The notes under the pieces are model-generated. The model had not been told where the DNA came from and ran no database searches. It worked only from the letters and a program-made list of their open reading frames with translations. 64,000 nt of DNA. Source: Ignavibacteriota bacterium. GTDB taxonomy: Bacteria > Bacteroidota > Ignavibacteria > Ignavibacteriales > Melioribacteraceae. Where the stretch lies: contig PAAX01000011.1 in NCBI GenBank assembly GCA_002698995.1, positions 62,001 through 126,000 of the forward strand, given 5' to 3'. The position numbers and the translations under genes are program-made. This document shows, piece by piece, positions 1-9,200 of the stretch (position 1 is the first letter of the stretch; every line of letters starts with the position of its first letter).

Positions 1-139
1 CAACACGACCTATTCTGTTGATTTCTCCTGCTGTAAATAAAAGTAATTCAGAAATGGAAGTTTTGCCGCTTCCGCTGTGTCCAATGAATGCTATATTTCT
101 AATTGCATCTGGGCTGTACTGTTTCAATGTTCCTCCCAT
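1..139 (-). CDS. fusA: Elongation factor G, N-terminal fragment (cut by window edge)
   Basis: Only the first 46 codons are in the window; the gene continues off the left edge. The translation reads from ATG at 139 and contains an AFIGHSGSGKTS stretch at about residues 17-28, the P-loop (G1) of a translational GTPase, preceded by IRN, as in EF-G and EF-G-like proteins. EF-G drives ribosomal translocation with GTP. Bacteria of this group often carry more than one EF-G paralogue, and the SGSGKT rather than DAGKTT loop fits the second, EF-G-like type better than the canonical one. That subdivision is inference from a short fragment. Confidence 0.75.
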   Translation of the reverse strand, partial: MGGTLKQYSPDAIRNIAFIGHSGSGKTSISELLLFTAGEINRIGRV

Positions 140-156
140 GTATAATTTATTTCGGA

Positions 157-555
157 TTATTTATTAGTCTTGTATGAATTCCAAAACGCAGATACACCTT
201 TTGATATTGCTTGCAAATTTTTGATTAAATCGGCAGCCGGATTTTTGCCTCCGCCTTCTTTTTGAAATGAATTTTTTTGAGGAATAAACTTATAAACAAC
301 TGATTTGACAGAATGGAATGCTTCATTAATTTCGGTAATCTTATTTTGTGTACTATCAGCTATCCCGTTAAATTTTTCAATTGTTTCTCTTAATTCCTCT
401 AAAAGAGGAATAGATTTTTGAGACAGCTGATGTACATCTTTTTCCATATTCTCAATATTTTTAGAAATACTTTTTAGAACAAGGAATAGATAACCAATTA
501 ATGCAATAACAGAAATTAACAATACAATAATTAATATGTCTGTTAGTACTTCCAT
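157..555 (-). CDS. DUF948-like single-pass membrane protein
   Basis: A 132-residue protein with one N-terminal membrane helix (about residues 6-28, LTDILIIVLLISVIALIGYL) followed by a heptad-rich region (about 30-85) that should form a coiled coil, and a short basic tail. This is the layout of DUF948 proteins, which often sit beside YtxH-family proteins as here (3-nt gap to the upstream gene). The two are likely co-transcribed envelope or general-stress proteins. No enzymatic motif is visible and the molecular role is unknown. Confidence 0.7.
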   Translation of the reverse strand: MEVLTDILIIVLLISVIALIGYLFLVLKSISKNIENMEKDVHQLSQKSIPLLEELRETIEKFNGIADSTQNKITEINEAFHSVKSVVYKFIPQKNSFQKEGGGKNPAADLIKNLQAISKGVSAFWNSYKTNK

Positions 556-558
556 AAT

Positions 559-972
559 TTAAGCTTCTTTTTCAGATTTATAACTATCAATTCCTGCTTT
601 AACTGCATTTCTTAATTTGTCGGTTTCTTTTGTGAATTTATCTTTGCTTCCTTCAAAAGCTACACCTGCTTTATCTTTTGCATTTTTTAAAATCAATTCA
701 GCTTCATCTAAAAGAGCATCAACTTTTACCTTTGCATCAGTAACTAATCTTTCTGATTTCTTCTTTCCATCATTAATAAGCTGATTGGCTTTGTGTTTTG
801 CTTCTTCCAAATAAGTTTCTGCATCATCAATAAACTCATCTGATTTTATTTTTATATCCCCTCTTAATTCTTTACCGGATTTTGGGGCATATAATAACGC
901 AATTACAGATCCTACAATTGATCCTGTTAGAAAACCGATCAATAAACCTTTGCCCATATTATCTTGTGCCAT
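559..972 (-). CDS. YtxH domain-containing protein
   Basis: A 137-residue protein with the YtxH signature at the N-terminus: a glycine-rich membrane segment (about residues 9-28, GLLIGFLTGSIVGSVIALLY) followed at once by APKSGKELR. The remainder (about 35-135) is a long charged, alanine/lysine-rich amphipathic helix of the kind seen in LEA-like and gas-vesicle-GvpP-like stress proteins. Start ATG at 972 has AGGAGG just upstream (about 979-984 on the minus strand). Related proteins in Firmicutes are induced by general stress. No gas vesicle genes are nearby, so the GvpP label would mislead. Confidence 0.8.
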   Translation of the reverse strand: MAQDNMGKGLLIGFLTGSIVGSVIALLYAPKSGKELRGDIKIKSDEFIDDAETYLEEAKHKANQLINDGKKKSERLVTDAKVKVDALLDEAELILKNAKDKAGVAFEGSKDKFTKETDKLRNAVKAGIDSYKSEKEA

Positions 973-1076
973 ACTATCCTCCTTTTAAATAAATCTAAGT
1001 GAATTAAATTACTAAGCCATAAATCGAAAATCAAGGATAATCAAGTCTATTAAAAGTAATAAGTTAATTTTTATGA

Positions 1077-1109
1077 TAAAAAATAGGGAGAATTGAGGTT
1101 AATTTCTCC
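1077..1109 (-). terminator. Possible weak terminator in the 973-1288 gap
   Basis: Read on the minus strand, an imperfect GGAGAA/TTCTCC hairpin at 1087-1109 is followed by a CTATTTTTT tract. It could end the flippase-maf transcript that stops at 1289, although it lies 180 bases away. The rest of the 316-base gap is AT-rich, and I see no gene, repeat or clear promoter in it. Confidence 0.3.
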
Positions 1110-1288
1110 AAAAGATTTTTTTATATAAATAATTAATCAACATTAAACATCAAAAAACTTAATTATGATTTTCACTTTCTCTAACTCTATTAAATAGCTT
1201 CAAGTTCCTAAAAAAGGAATAAAAGCATTTTAGAAACATGATTAACTTTTTTTATAGTACAAAAAACTTTGATGGAATTCCAGATTAA

Positions 1289-2254
1289 TTAAAAATTTCT
1301 TAGATCCGTCACATCAATTTCTTTGTTAGAAAGGAATTTTTTTAATTTTAGTAAACCCAGTAGTCCAATAAAAACTGCAAACCATAAAGTAGCAATTCTT
1401 ATTAGAATTGTTGAGGCTACGGCATAACTTTCACTTAAACCGTTTTCGATAAGAAGAAATGAAAGCGAACCTTCTGTCACTCCAATTCCCGCAGGAAGCA
1501 TTGTTATTGCACCAGCTATAGTTGAAAAGGTATAAACGAATAAAGCCCACAATAATGTTATCGAATTATCAAAATTGGTTAGTACTAGATAAAATCCAAA
1601 GCACTCAAAAAACCAAGCAGCTAAACTTATAACCGTAGCATTAAATAAGGGCTTTAATTTCAGCAGATTATAACTTGCCTCATAAAAACTCTTCAATCTT
1701 GGAATAAACTTTTTGACTAAATTTATTTTTTCTAGAAGCTCAATAAAATAAATAGATAACTTTCTGTTTGAGATTATTAATACGGTTATTAGAAAAAACA
1801 ATCCGGTTACATAAACTATTACTTTACCATAATCAAAAAAATAAACACCAACCATTGCAAGCATAACTAATGAAATAAAATCAGTAATTCTTTCAGTAAT
1901 TATTATTGACGAAGATTTGCTAAATGATTCATTGTACATTTCCTTTAAGAAATAGGACTTTAACAATTCCCCCATTTTACCCGGAGTAACACTCATAGCT
2001 AATCCGGAAAGAAATATTAAAAACGATTTTACAAGCGGAACATTTATTTTTAGAATTTTCAAATAGTAATGCCACTTGATAAATCTAAACAAATAATTAA
2101 GAAGTGAAGTTAATAAGATTACGGGAAATAGAATCCAATTGAAAAGTAAAAACGAAGAGACAACAGAATTAAAATCGGTGTAAACAGAAAATCCCAAATA
2201 GATAATAACAGAAATTATGATTCCGGCTACTAAATGTTTTTTTAACTTTTTCAC
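1289..2254 (-). CDS. Flippase-like (LPG synthase TM / UPF0104) membrane protein
   Basis: A 321-residue polytopic protein with about eight hydrophobic segments. The conserved features of the lysylphosphatidylglycerol synthase transmembrane (UPF0104/AglD) family are visible: an N-terminal KxHLxxGxxxS-type start, then SVTPGKMGELLKSYFL (about residues 89-104), ITERITDFISLV (about 120-131) and the late LPAGIGVTEGSLSFLL (about 253-268). Family members act in lipid or lipid-linked sugar transfer across the membrane, but the substrate cannot be inferred. It is 3 nt upstream of maf and probably shares its transcript. Confidence 0.8.
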   Translation of the reverse strand: MKKLKKHLVAGIIISVIIYLGFSVYTDFNSVVSSFLLFNWILFPVILLTSLLNYLFRFIKWHYYLKILKINVPLVKSFLIFLSGLAMSVTPGKMGELLKSYFLKEMYNESFSKSSSIIITERITDFISLVMLAMVGVYFFDYGKVIVYVTGLFFLITVLIISNRKLSIYFIELLEKINLVKKFIPRLKSFYEASYNLLKLKPLFNATVISLAAWFFECFGFYLVLTNFDNSITLLWALFVYTFSTIAGAITMLPAGIGVTEGSLSFLLIENGLSESYAVASTILIRIATLWFAVFIGLLGLLKLKKFLSNKEIDVTDLRNF

Positions 2255-2257
2255 AAT

Positions 2258-2818
2258 TTACAACACAAGTTTTAGTTTGGAATTTAATTTAGAAATCGGA
2301 AGACCTACAACATTATAGTAGCAACCTTCAATTTTCTTTACGAAGAGAGCACCATAATCATCTTGAATGCCATAGGAACCTGCTTTATCCAGCGGACTTC
2401 CGGAATTAACATACTTTTCTATTTCTGATAATTCTAATTTTCTGAAAGTTACTTTTGTTTTTTCGTAATCAGAAAATTGTTTATTATTTACAGAGTTATA
2501 AACTGTGAAACCAGTATAAACAAAATGTGATTTACCACTGAGTAATTGAAGCATTTTTACAGCATCAGCCTTATTATTCGGTTTGCCCAAAATTTTATGA
2601 TTGAGGACAACTATTGTATCTGCTGTAATTATTATTCCTTTATTAACTTTTCTTTTTGCAGCATTCATCTTTAATTCGGAAAGTCTTTTAACTGTTTTAA
2701 CCGGATGTTCGCCATCAAGAAAATTTTCATCAACATCTACAGAAAATGATTTGTAAGGGAAATTTAATAATTTAATGAGTTTACGTCTGCGAGGAGATTT
2801 GGAAGCTAAATATAACAT
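2258..2818 (-). CDS. maf: Maf family nucleoside triphosphate pyrophosphatase
   Basis: A 186-residue protein covering the whole Maf fold. The opening LASKSPRRRKLIKLL (about residues 3-17) is the family phosphate-binding motif, followed by ITADTIV (about 64-70), GKP and the KAGSYGIQ motif (about 145-152). Maf enzymes hydrolyse non-canonical or modified NTPs (dTTP/UTP or m5UTP/pseudo-UTP subclasses) to the monophosphate in the cytoplasm, cleaning the nucleotide pool. The gene starts 3 nt after the stop of the small FN3-like gene, within a four-gene minus-strand run. Confidence 0.93.
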   Translation of the reverse strand: MLYLASKSPRRRKLIKLLNFPYKSFSVDVDENFLDGEHPVKTVKRLSELKMNAAKRKVNKGIIITADTIVVLNHKILGKPNNKADAVKMLQLLSGKSHFVYTGFTVYNSVNNKQFSDYEKTKVTFRKLELSEIEKYVNSGSPLDKAGSYGIQDDYGALFVKKIEGCYYNVVGLPISKLNSKLKLVL

Positions 2819-2821
2819 TAA

Positions 2822-3220
2822 CTATCTGAAGAGAGCTTTAATACTTCCCCAAGTTCTTTTTACACTTGAAACACTATGACTAACTGATATTTCCGAAGAG
2901 TAAGAAGTTGTATTACTGTTATCAACTATTTTTAATCTGTAGATATAAATAGCATCATTAGATTTATATGCAGTATCATCAATAAATTCATAAGATAAAT
3001 CTGATTCCGGATAAACTTTGCCAAGTTCAATAAAATTTCCGTTAACTGTTTTTCTTTCTACAGAATAGTGATTTAAATCACTTTCGCTGCTTGATATCCA
3101 AGAAAGAATAACTTTATCCCCTTGACTTCTAGCATCAAATTTAGTTAGAAAAGATCCAGCCATTAATATTACGGCTGAAAAACTGATTAAAGCAATTATA
3201 TATGAAGTTTTGAAACGCAT
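2822..3220 (-). CDS. Small secreted FN3-like protein
   Basis: A 132-residue protein with an N-terminal signal or anchor segment (about residues 7-27) and a single domain of fibronectin-III flavour: VILSWISSSESDLNHYSVER (about 36-55) and a late YIYRLKIVDNSNTTSYS (about 90-107), as in the FN3 repeats of Bacteroidota surface proteins. The C-terminus (VKRTWGSIKALFR) is basic and is not a type IX sorting domain. The protein is probably periplasmic or membrane-tethered; its partner is unknown. Confidence 0.6.
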   Translation of the reverse strand: MRFKTSYIIALISFSAVILMAGSFLTKFDARSQGDKVILSWISSSESDLNHYSVERKTVNGNFIELGKVYPESDLSYEFIDDTAYKSNDAIYIYRLKIVDNSNTTSYSSEISVSHSVSSVKRTWGSIKALFR

Positions 3221-3264
3221 GAGATAAATTTACAGTATCCAAGTTGTTTTGTCAAGATTTAATT

Positions 3265-4617
3265 TTATGACGGAAGTTTGTATTTCTTCCAGTTTCCAAA
3301 TCGAAATTTAATAAAAATAACCGTAGTATAAAGTAAGACATAAAAAGGCATAGCAGCCCAGGCACCGGTTAAACCAAAGTCGAGAACAATACCTAATAAA
3401 TATGCAAGTGGAACAAAAATAATCCAATTAATAATTACTTCGGTCATCATAACAAAAAATGTTTTACCTGCGGCTTGCAAAGCATTTGCTAAAACAACTC
3501 CGCTGGCATAAATAATTTGTGCTATACCGGCAATTCTTAAAGGTAAAGATGCATTATTTATTACACTCTCCTCGGTTGTAATTAACAGCAGTACTAAATC
3601 GGGAGTAAAGATGAAAAATAATCCGACAAATGCAGTAAATAATGTTGCTAAAATACTGGTCTTTAAAGCAAGCATTTTTGCTTCCTTAATATTTCCAGCA
3701 CCAAGACTATTGCCTACAAGAGTTTGGACTGCAATTCCAAATCCGAATGTTGGAAGAAGTGAAATAAAAATTGAAGAAATTGTTGCTTGAGATGCCGCCT
3801 GCTGAGGAGTTCCGATTAAACCAGTGATTGCAACAAAACTCAAAAATCCAACTAGTATAAAAATGTTTTGGAATGATACGGGAAGAGATATTTTATAAAT
3901 CTGTTTGAGAAATAAATAATCGAAATTAATTCCTCTAAAATACTCATACTTATTTCTGTATGAATTCAAAAGAGTTATAACTATGTAAAACAAAGCATCA
4001 AACATAGTTGCAAATGTTGAACCCAATCCTGCACCTGCCAATCCCATGGGTTCTATACCAAATGCACCAAAGATAAAAATGTAATTAAATATTACATTTA
4101 GAAAATTTGTAAGTAGACCAGAATAGAGAAAAATTTTAGTTTTCTTAATGCCAAAAAAGAATCCTCTGTAAGAAACAGACATAAGAAAGAAAGGAACTCC
4201 CATAAATCGATAATAAAGATAATCCCCTGCTAAAACTGAGACATAATCATCTGCTGCAAAGAAGCTGGATATATCATAAGCAAAAAGGATAAAAGATAAA
4301 CCTACTATAGAACCAACAATTATAGAATTTATTAAAGAAGTATTTAGAACTTTACCACAATTCTTAAAATCATTTTCTCCAAATTTGCGCGCAATTAAAA
4401 CATGAGTACCTGTTGCCAAGCTGGAAAAAAAACTTATAATTGCCCAAGTAGCTAAAACACCAATTCCCATTGCCGCTAATGCATATGTAGCATCGGGAAC
4501 TCTTCCAACCATTGCGGCATCAACTAAAGAAACAATCATTTGTGTTGTTAATCCGCCAATTGCAGGCAAAGCAATCTTTAATATCGATTTGTAGATAAGT
4601 TTGTTATTTTCAGTCAT
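3265..4617 (-). CDS. MATE family efflux transporter
   Basis: A 450-residue protein with twelve predicted membrane helices in two homologous halves. Typical MATE motifs are visible: an N-terminal IALPAIGGLTTQMIVSLVDAA (broken as IALPAIGG ... LVDAAMVGR, about residues 15-40) and the matching second-half SLPVSFQNIF (about 244-253) with VQTLVGNSLGAG (about 298-309). MATE proteins export cationic drugs or metabolites by Na+ or H+ antiport at the inner membrane. It is divergent from the type IX-secreted gene at 4771, the two sharing an AT-rich gap of about 150 bases that must hold both promoters. Confidence 0.9.
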   Translation of the reverse strand: MTENNKLIYKSILKIALPAIGGLTTQMIVSLVDAAMVGRVPDATYALAAMGIGVLATWAIISFFSSLATGTHVLIARKFGENDFKNCGKVLNTSLINSIIVGSIVGLSFILFAYDISSFFAADDYVSVLAGDYLYYRFMGVPFFLMSVSYRGFFFGIKKTKIFLYSGLLTNFLNVIFNYIFIFGAFGIEPMGLAGAGLGSTFATMFDALFYIVITLLNSYRNKYEYFRGINFDYLFLKQIYKISLPVSFQNIFILVGFLSFVAITGLIGTPQQAASQATISSIFISLLPTFGFGIAVQTLVGNSLGAGNIKEAKMLALKTSILATLFTAFVGLFFIFTPDLVLLLITTEESVINNASLPLRIAGIAQIIYASGVVLANALQAAGKTFFVMMTEVIINWIIFVPLAYLLGIVLDFGLTGAWAAMPFYVLLYTTVIFIKFRFGNWKKYKLPS

Positions 4618-4770
4618 TTATAATTTTATTCATATTTAGAATTTACAAATATGGTAATTATTGAAATAATATGTAGTTAATTTACACTGTCATCCAATGT
4701 TCCCTTGACTTTAATAGGAAAGTTTCAATATTTTGCAAATCATTTCAAATATCCAAACAGGAGGGCAAGT

Positions 4771-6213
4771 ATGAAGAAATACTACTATCTGTATATGGCA
4801 ATTTTTTTGCTGATTTTCTCACTTCCAATTAGTTCACAAACATTTGACGGCGAATGGTCTGTAGCATACGCAACAACAGATGACAGTGATAATGGAACCG
4901 GTTATAACACTATTTCTGTGGCAGTTGTAGCCGAAAACGATTTTGTAGCTTTAGTTAGAAGAGGAACTAACTTAACAAGTTACTTAGTTGGTTATAATGA
5001 TGCTGATTCTACTAGCGGAAGACAAGGAACTGTTCCTTATGCGCCAGGCGGCAGACAAACCAGATGGGATAATTTTTTTGATTTTGTTCTTATGGAAGAA
5101 GCTTATGATTTAGCTACAAATGGTAATTTAGTTTTTGTTGCTAATAATGATGCCGAACATAATATACTTGTTTTTGAATGGAAAGAAGATTCTGTTTATT
5201 CATATCCAATGAGAATGGCAACCGGTCCAGATTTACCTCTTTGGGGAATTGACACTGATGATGATGGTAAAGTTTATGTAACTCAAGGGGGAGACTCTAC
5301 ATCTGCCGGAAAAGTTTTAATTTATGACAGTCCGGATAATGATGGTTCCTGGTCAAACGGACATAATGGTTCACCAATCTATACTCTTGATATTCCTGAT
5401 AACGGTTACTTAAGAGGAGTTGCGGTAAGTGGTGACGGATCTAGATTATATGTTTCAAATTTTGTTACAAGAGAAATTTATTTATTTGAAGGTGATGCTG
5501 CAAACGGTTATACATTAACGGAAGAATTTTCGTATCAAGTGAATGAAGAATTTACAACTGATAACGGTACTTATGTTCCCGGTCCTTGGGGACTAAAATA
5601 TATGGATAATAAAAATTTATTATTCGCCGGTGTAGATGTAGATTTCTTTACCGGAGACGGATATCAATACGGTAAAATGAAAGTTCTTCATCCTCAAACA
5701 GGTGCAGAACTTGACGAAATTGACGCTGCTCAATGGAATTTTGATATTACAGGTGCTTATGATAATAGACCCAACCAAATTGGTATTGCTTCCGGTTACA
5801 CATCAACTTACGAAGTAGATTTTGATGCTAATTACAATGTTTACAGTCAATCTTATTTTGGCTGGACAGTTGAAAAGTGGCAATACTCTGGAGAGCTTCC
5901 AGTTATTGATATTGGTACATCTGTTGAAAAAACCGATTTAGGAATTCCTAGTAACTTCAATTTATCGCAAAACTATCCAAACCCATTTAATCCAACTACT
6001 ACAATATCATTTGATTTGAACAAAGATGCCTCTGTTAAATTAAACATTTACAACATTGCAGGAGAACTTGTTCAAACAGTTTTAAGTGATAATTTAAGTG
6101 CAGGAAGTTACAAGGTAGATTTTGATGCATCAAAATTAAGTTCAGGAACTTATATTTACAGCTTATCTGCTGATAATCTAAGAATAACAAAGAAAATGAC
6201 ATTAATTAAGTAA
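4771..6213 (+). CDS. Type IX-secreted beta-propeller-like protein with C-terminal sorting domain
   Basis: I place the start at ATG 4771, giving 480 residues, because CAGGAGGG lies 6-8 nt upstream and the protein then begins with a clean signal peptide (KKYYYLYMAIFLLIFSLPISSQ). In-frame upstream codons from 4705 would spoil the signal. The body contains repeated GxxLYVSN/GNLVFVANND-type strands suggesting a YVTN/NHL-like propeller. The last ~80 residues are a type IX sorting domain: NYPNPFNPTT, then LNIYNIAGELV and a final GTYIYSLSADN...KKMTLIK. It is predicted to be exported and anchored or released at the cell surface. The ligand is unknown. It is 29 nt upstream of a second type IX protein and probably co-transcribed with it. 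Confidence 0.85.
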   Translation: MKKYYYLYMAIFLLIFSLPISSQTFDGEWSVAYATTDDSDNGTGYNTISVAVVAENDFVALVRRGTNLTSYLVGYNDADSTSGRQGTVPYAPGGRQTRWDNFFDFVLMEEAYDLATNGNLVFVANNDAEHNILVFEWKEDSVYSYPMRMATGPDLPLWGIDTDDDGKVYVTQGGDSTSAGKVLIYDSPDNDGSWSNGHNGSPIYTLDIPDNGYLRGVAVSGDGSRLYVSNFVTREIYLFEGDAANGYTLTEEFSYQVNEEFTTDNGTYVPGPWGLKYMDNKNLLFAGVDVDFFTGDGYQYGKMKVLHPQTGAELDEIDAAQWNFDITGAYDNRPNQIGIASGYTSTYEVDFDANYNVYSQSYFGWTVEKWQYSGELPVIDIGTSVEKTDLGIPSNFNLSQNYPNPFNPTTTISFDLNKDASVKLNIYNIAGELVQTVLSDNLSAGSYKVDFDASKLSSGTYIYSLSADNLRITKKMTLIK

Positions 6214-6242
6214 TCATTTCATTAACAAAAAGGAGTGCAAAC

Positions 6243-9200
6243 ATGCGAAAAGCATTTACACTAAGTATTATCCTAGCTTTTCTAGCAATTTCCCTTCATG
6301 CACAAGGGCAATCATTTGTTAGAAGTGCAACTATCCAACCTCCTCCATCTTTCGGTTCTGGATTTGGTTCAACTGTATCCGGTGTCGATTTAGATGGCGA
6401 CGGAAAAGTTGAGATTTATTCCATTAACGGTATGTCAGACTTTTTCACCGGGGATGAATATCCACAAATAGTTAAGTATGAAAGAAATGGAAATCAATGG
6501 GATTCAGTTTGGGCAGCTAAATTTCCTAATGAACGCCAGAACTCTTGGGGTGCTTTAGCTGTTGGCGATTTAGATGGTGATGGTAAACAAGAAATTGTTT
6601 GGGGATTTGTTAATAGCTTTACAACAAATACAACTCCTCCAAGAATTGTAGTTTTTGAAAACCAAGGTGATGACGTATTAGGTATTAGTGATGGTAATGG
6701 TAATTTCACTCCTAATGCTTCTTGGAATTTTGATTTAGCTCCGTCAACTAACTTCCGTCCCGTTAGATGGCAGATAGGCGATGTTGACAGCGACGGTAAA
6801 CAAGAAGTTGTTTTAGCTGATAGACAAAATTACTATTCAGTTGCTGTTGTTTCTGTTGATGACGTTCCAGATGCAGGCGGTGCGGCTAACTGGACTTTAG
6901 AATTTTCTAAAAATAGTGAAGTTTATAATAAGTTTGTAAGAACAGGAATTTTAAAAGATGAAGTTGTTGGTTATGGTGATATTTTAACTGACGTTGATTT
7001 TGATGGTGACGGATTAGTGGATTTATATGCAGTTAACGAAATGTACGATTTCTTAACTGGAGATGAAATTCCAAGAATTTATAAATATGAACTTGAGAAT
7101 GGAGCTTGGGCATTGAGATGGAGTTCTGAATTAAGTGCTCTTGCCCAAAATTCTTATCCTACTTTAACTGCTACTGATTTTGACAATGATGGATTAATGG
7201 AATTAACTTGGACTCCAATAAATAATTTTGTTCCAGGAAATGAAGATCCTGCTAGAATAGTTGTTTTTGAACAAGCTGCTGATTCTAGTGATGTTATGGG
7301 AATTGATAATGGTGACGGAACTTTTGCACCTAATGCATCTTGGAATTTTGACCTAGCGCCAAGTACAAATTTCCGCCCATTTAGCGCTGAAGTAGCTGAT
7401 TTTAATAATGATGGTCAACAGGAATTTGTTTTCACTACTAGAGCAGGAGCACCTAAATTTGCAGTTGCTACTGTTGATAATATTCCAGACAATGGCGATG
7501 GTTCTGAAACATGGAGTTTAGCATTTGATGGAACTCCTTTAAATATTCAAGGAACTTACGTTGAAGTTTTAATTGATGATCAAACTATTTACTTGTTATC
7601 TAGTAATGGAAATATCTATACTATAGATTATGATAACGGTAACTATACTTTGGTTAAAACCCAATCATTCGGCAGTATATATAATCGTTACTCTGCTTCT
7701 CTTTATGATGTTGATAATGACGGCACTAAAGAAATAATTTCAGGTGACTGGAATTCAGGTTCTGGAGGCAACGTTTATTTATATGTTAAAGATGCTGATA
7801 GTTTGGTTTCTCATATGATTGCTAGTCTTTCTGATCTTGGAATTACAAGAATCGCTGGTGGATCTACCGGTGATATTAATGGTGACGGCAATATGGATAT
7901 CGTTGTTGCTAGTTTTGGAACCGACAAAATTGGTAGAATATCATATAATGGTGGATCAATAACAGATGCAGGAAGTTATACTACATCATTATTAGATGAA
8001 GGTATTTTACTTAACCCTGATAATGCATTTTTACATAAAGTTAAAATTGCTGATTTGAACAATGATGGTTCAGATGAAATCATATACTCTGGTTTAGATT
8101 CAGGTGATGGTGAAGCTCCAATTGTAATAGGCAGCTATGCTGATACTTTAAAAGCAGCTTCCGGTTCTAGATGGGATATTTCAATTGCAAATAATATGAT
8201 TCAAGTTTATGATGGAAGCGGTAATTTACAAACCATCAAATATGAGAATGGAGAATATGTACCTTATCCTTCTCAGCCTGCTGTTGTTAATGGTACCTTC
8301 CTATCAGCTTCACCTGCTGATATTGATGGTGATGGTACTGAAGAAATTATGCTTGGTAACTGGTATGATGCTAAAGTTACACTTCTAAAATGGATGAATG
8401 GTGCTTGGGCATCTAGCGAAGTTTATGACTTTGCTTCCGTTGGCGGTGCTCGTCTTAATGGCGGTGCAGCCGGTGATATTGATAATGACGGCTTTATGGA
8501 TTTCGTATTTGGTTCTAGAGGAAGTACTCCAAATGCACAAATCTACAGAGTAGAATATATGGGTGGAGATATTATGGATCCTAACAGTTGGAGAGGTGAA
8601 GTAATAGACCAAGAACTAGATCCTAAATTTACTCAGTATGAAGTAGTTAATATTGCTAATCTAGATGATGATCCTGAATTAGAAGTACTTTATAGTTCAG
8701 ATTATGCAAGAGGTGAAGCAGCAGCTACTGATCCTCAAGTTCCAATTGTAATTCTTGACGTAACTACAGTTCAAACTACTCCAATAGCCGATGTAAAAGT
8801 TGATTCTGATAATAATGGTATTCCTGATAATCTAGATCAAGAATTTACTGTTAAAGGTGTTGTTACTTCTGTAAACTTGCAGGCTAACTCAGCAGATTTT
8901 GGATATTACATTCAAGATGAAACTGCTGGTATTTTTATATTTGCTAATAATGATGATTCTACAACAGCTGCAATAGGTGATTTACTACAAATTACCGGTA
9001 CTGTTTCTCAATACAATGGCTTAACTCAGCTTTCTGTATCTAACTCAGAGACAAACATTGTTCCTCTTGGTGTTGGAACAGTTCCACCGGCTGTTGTTTT
9101 AACAGTTGAGGAATTTTTAGCTGAAGCTGAAAAATATGAAGGAAGCAGGATTAGAATTAACGGATTAGTAAAAGTAAGCGGTACCTGGCCTGAAGCAACT

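Noticed and set aside
559-972. Gas vesicle protein GvpP
   Set aside because: YtxH-like proteins are often so labelled, but no gvpA or other gas vesicle gene is nearby.
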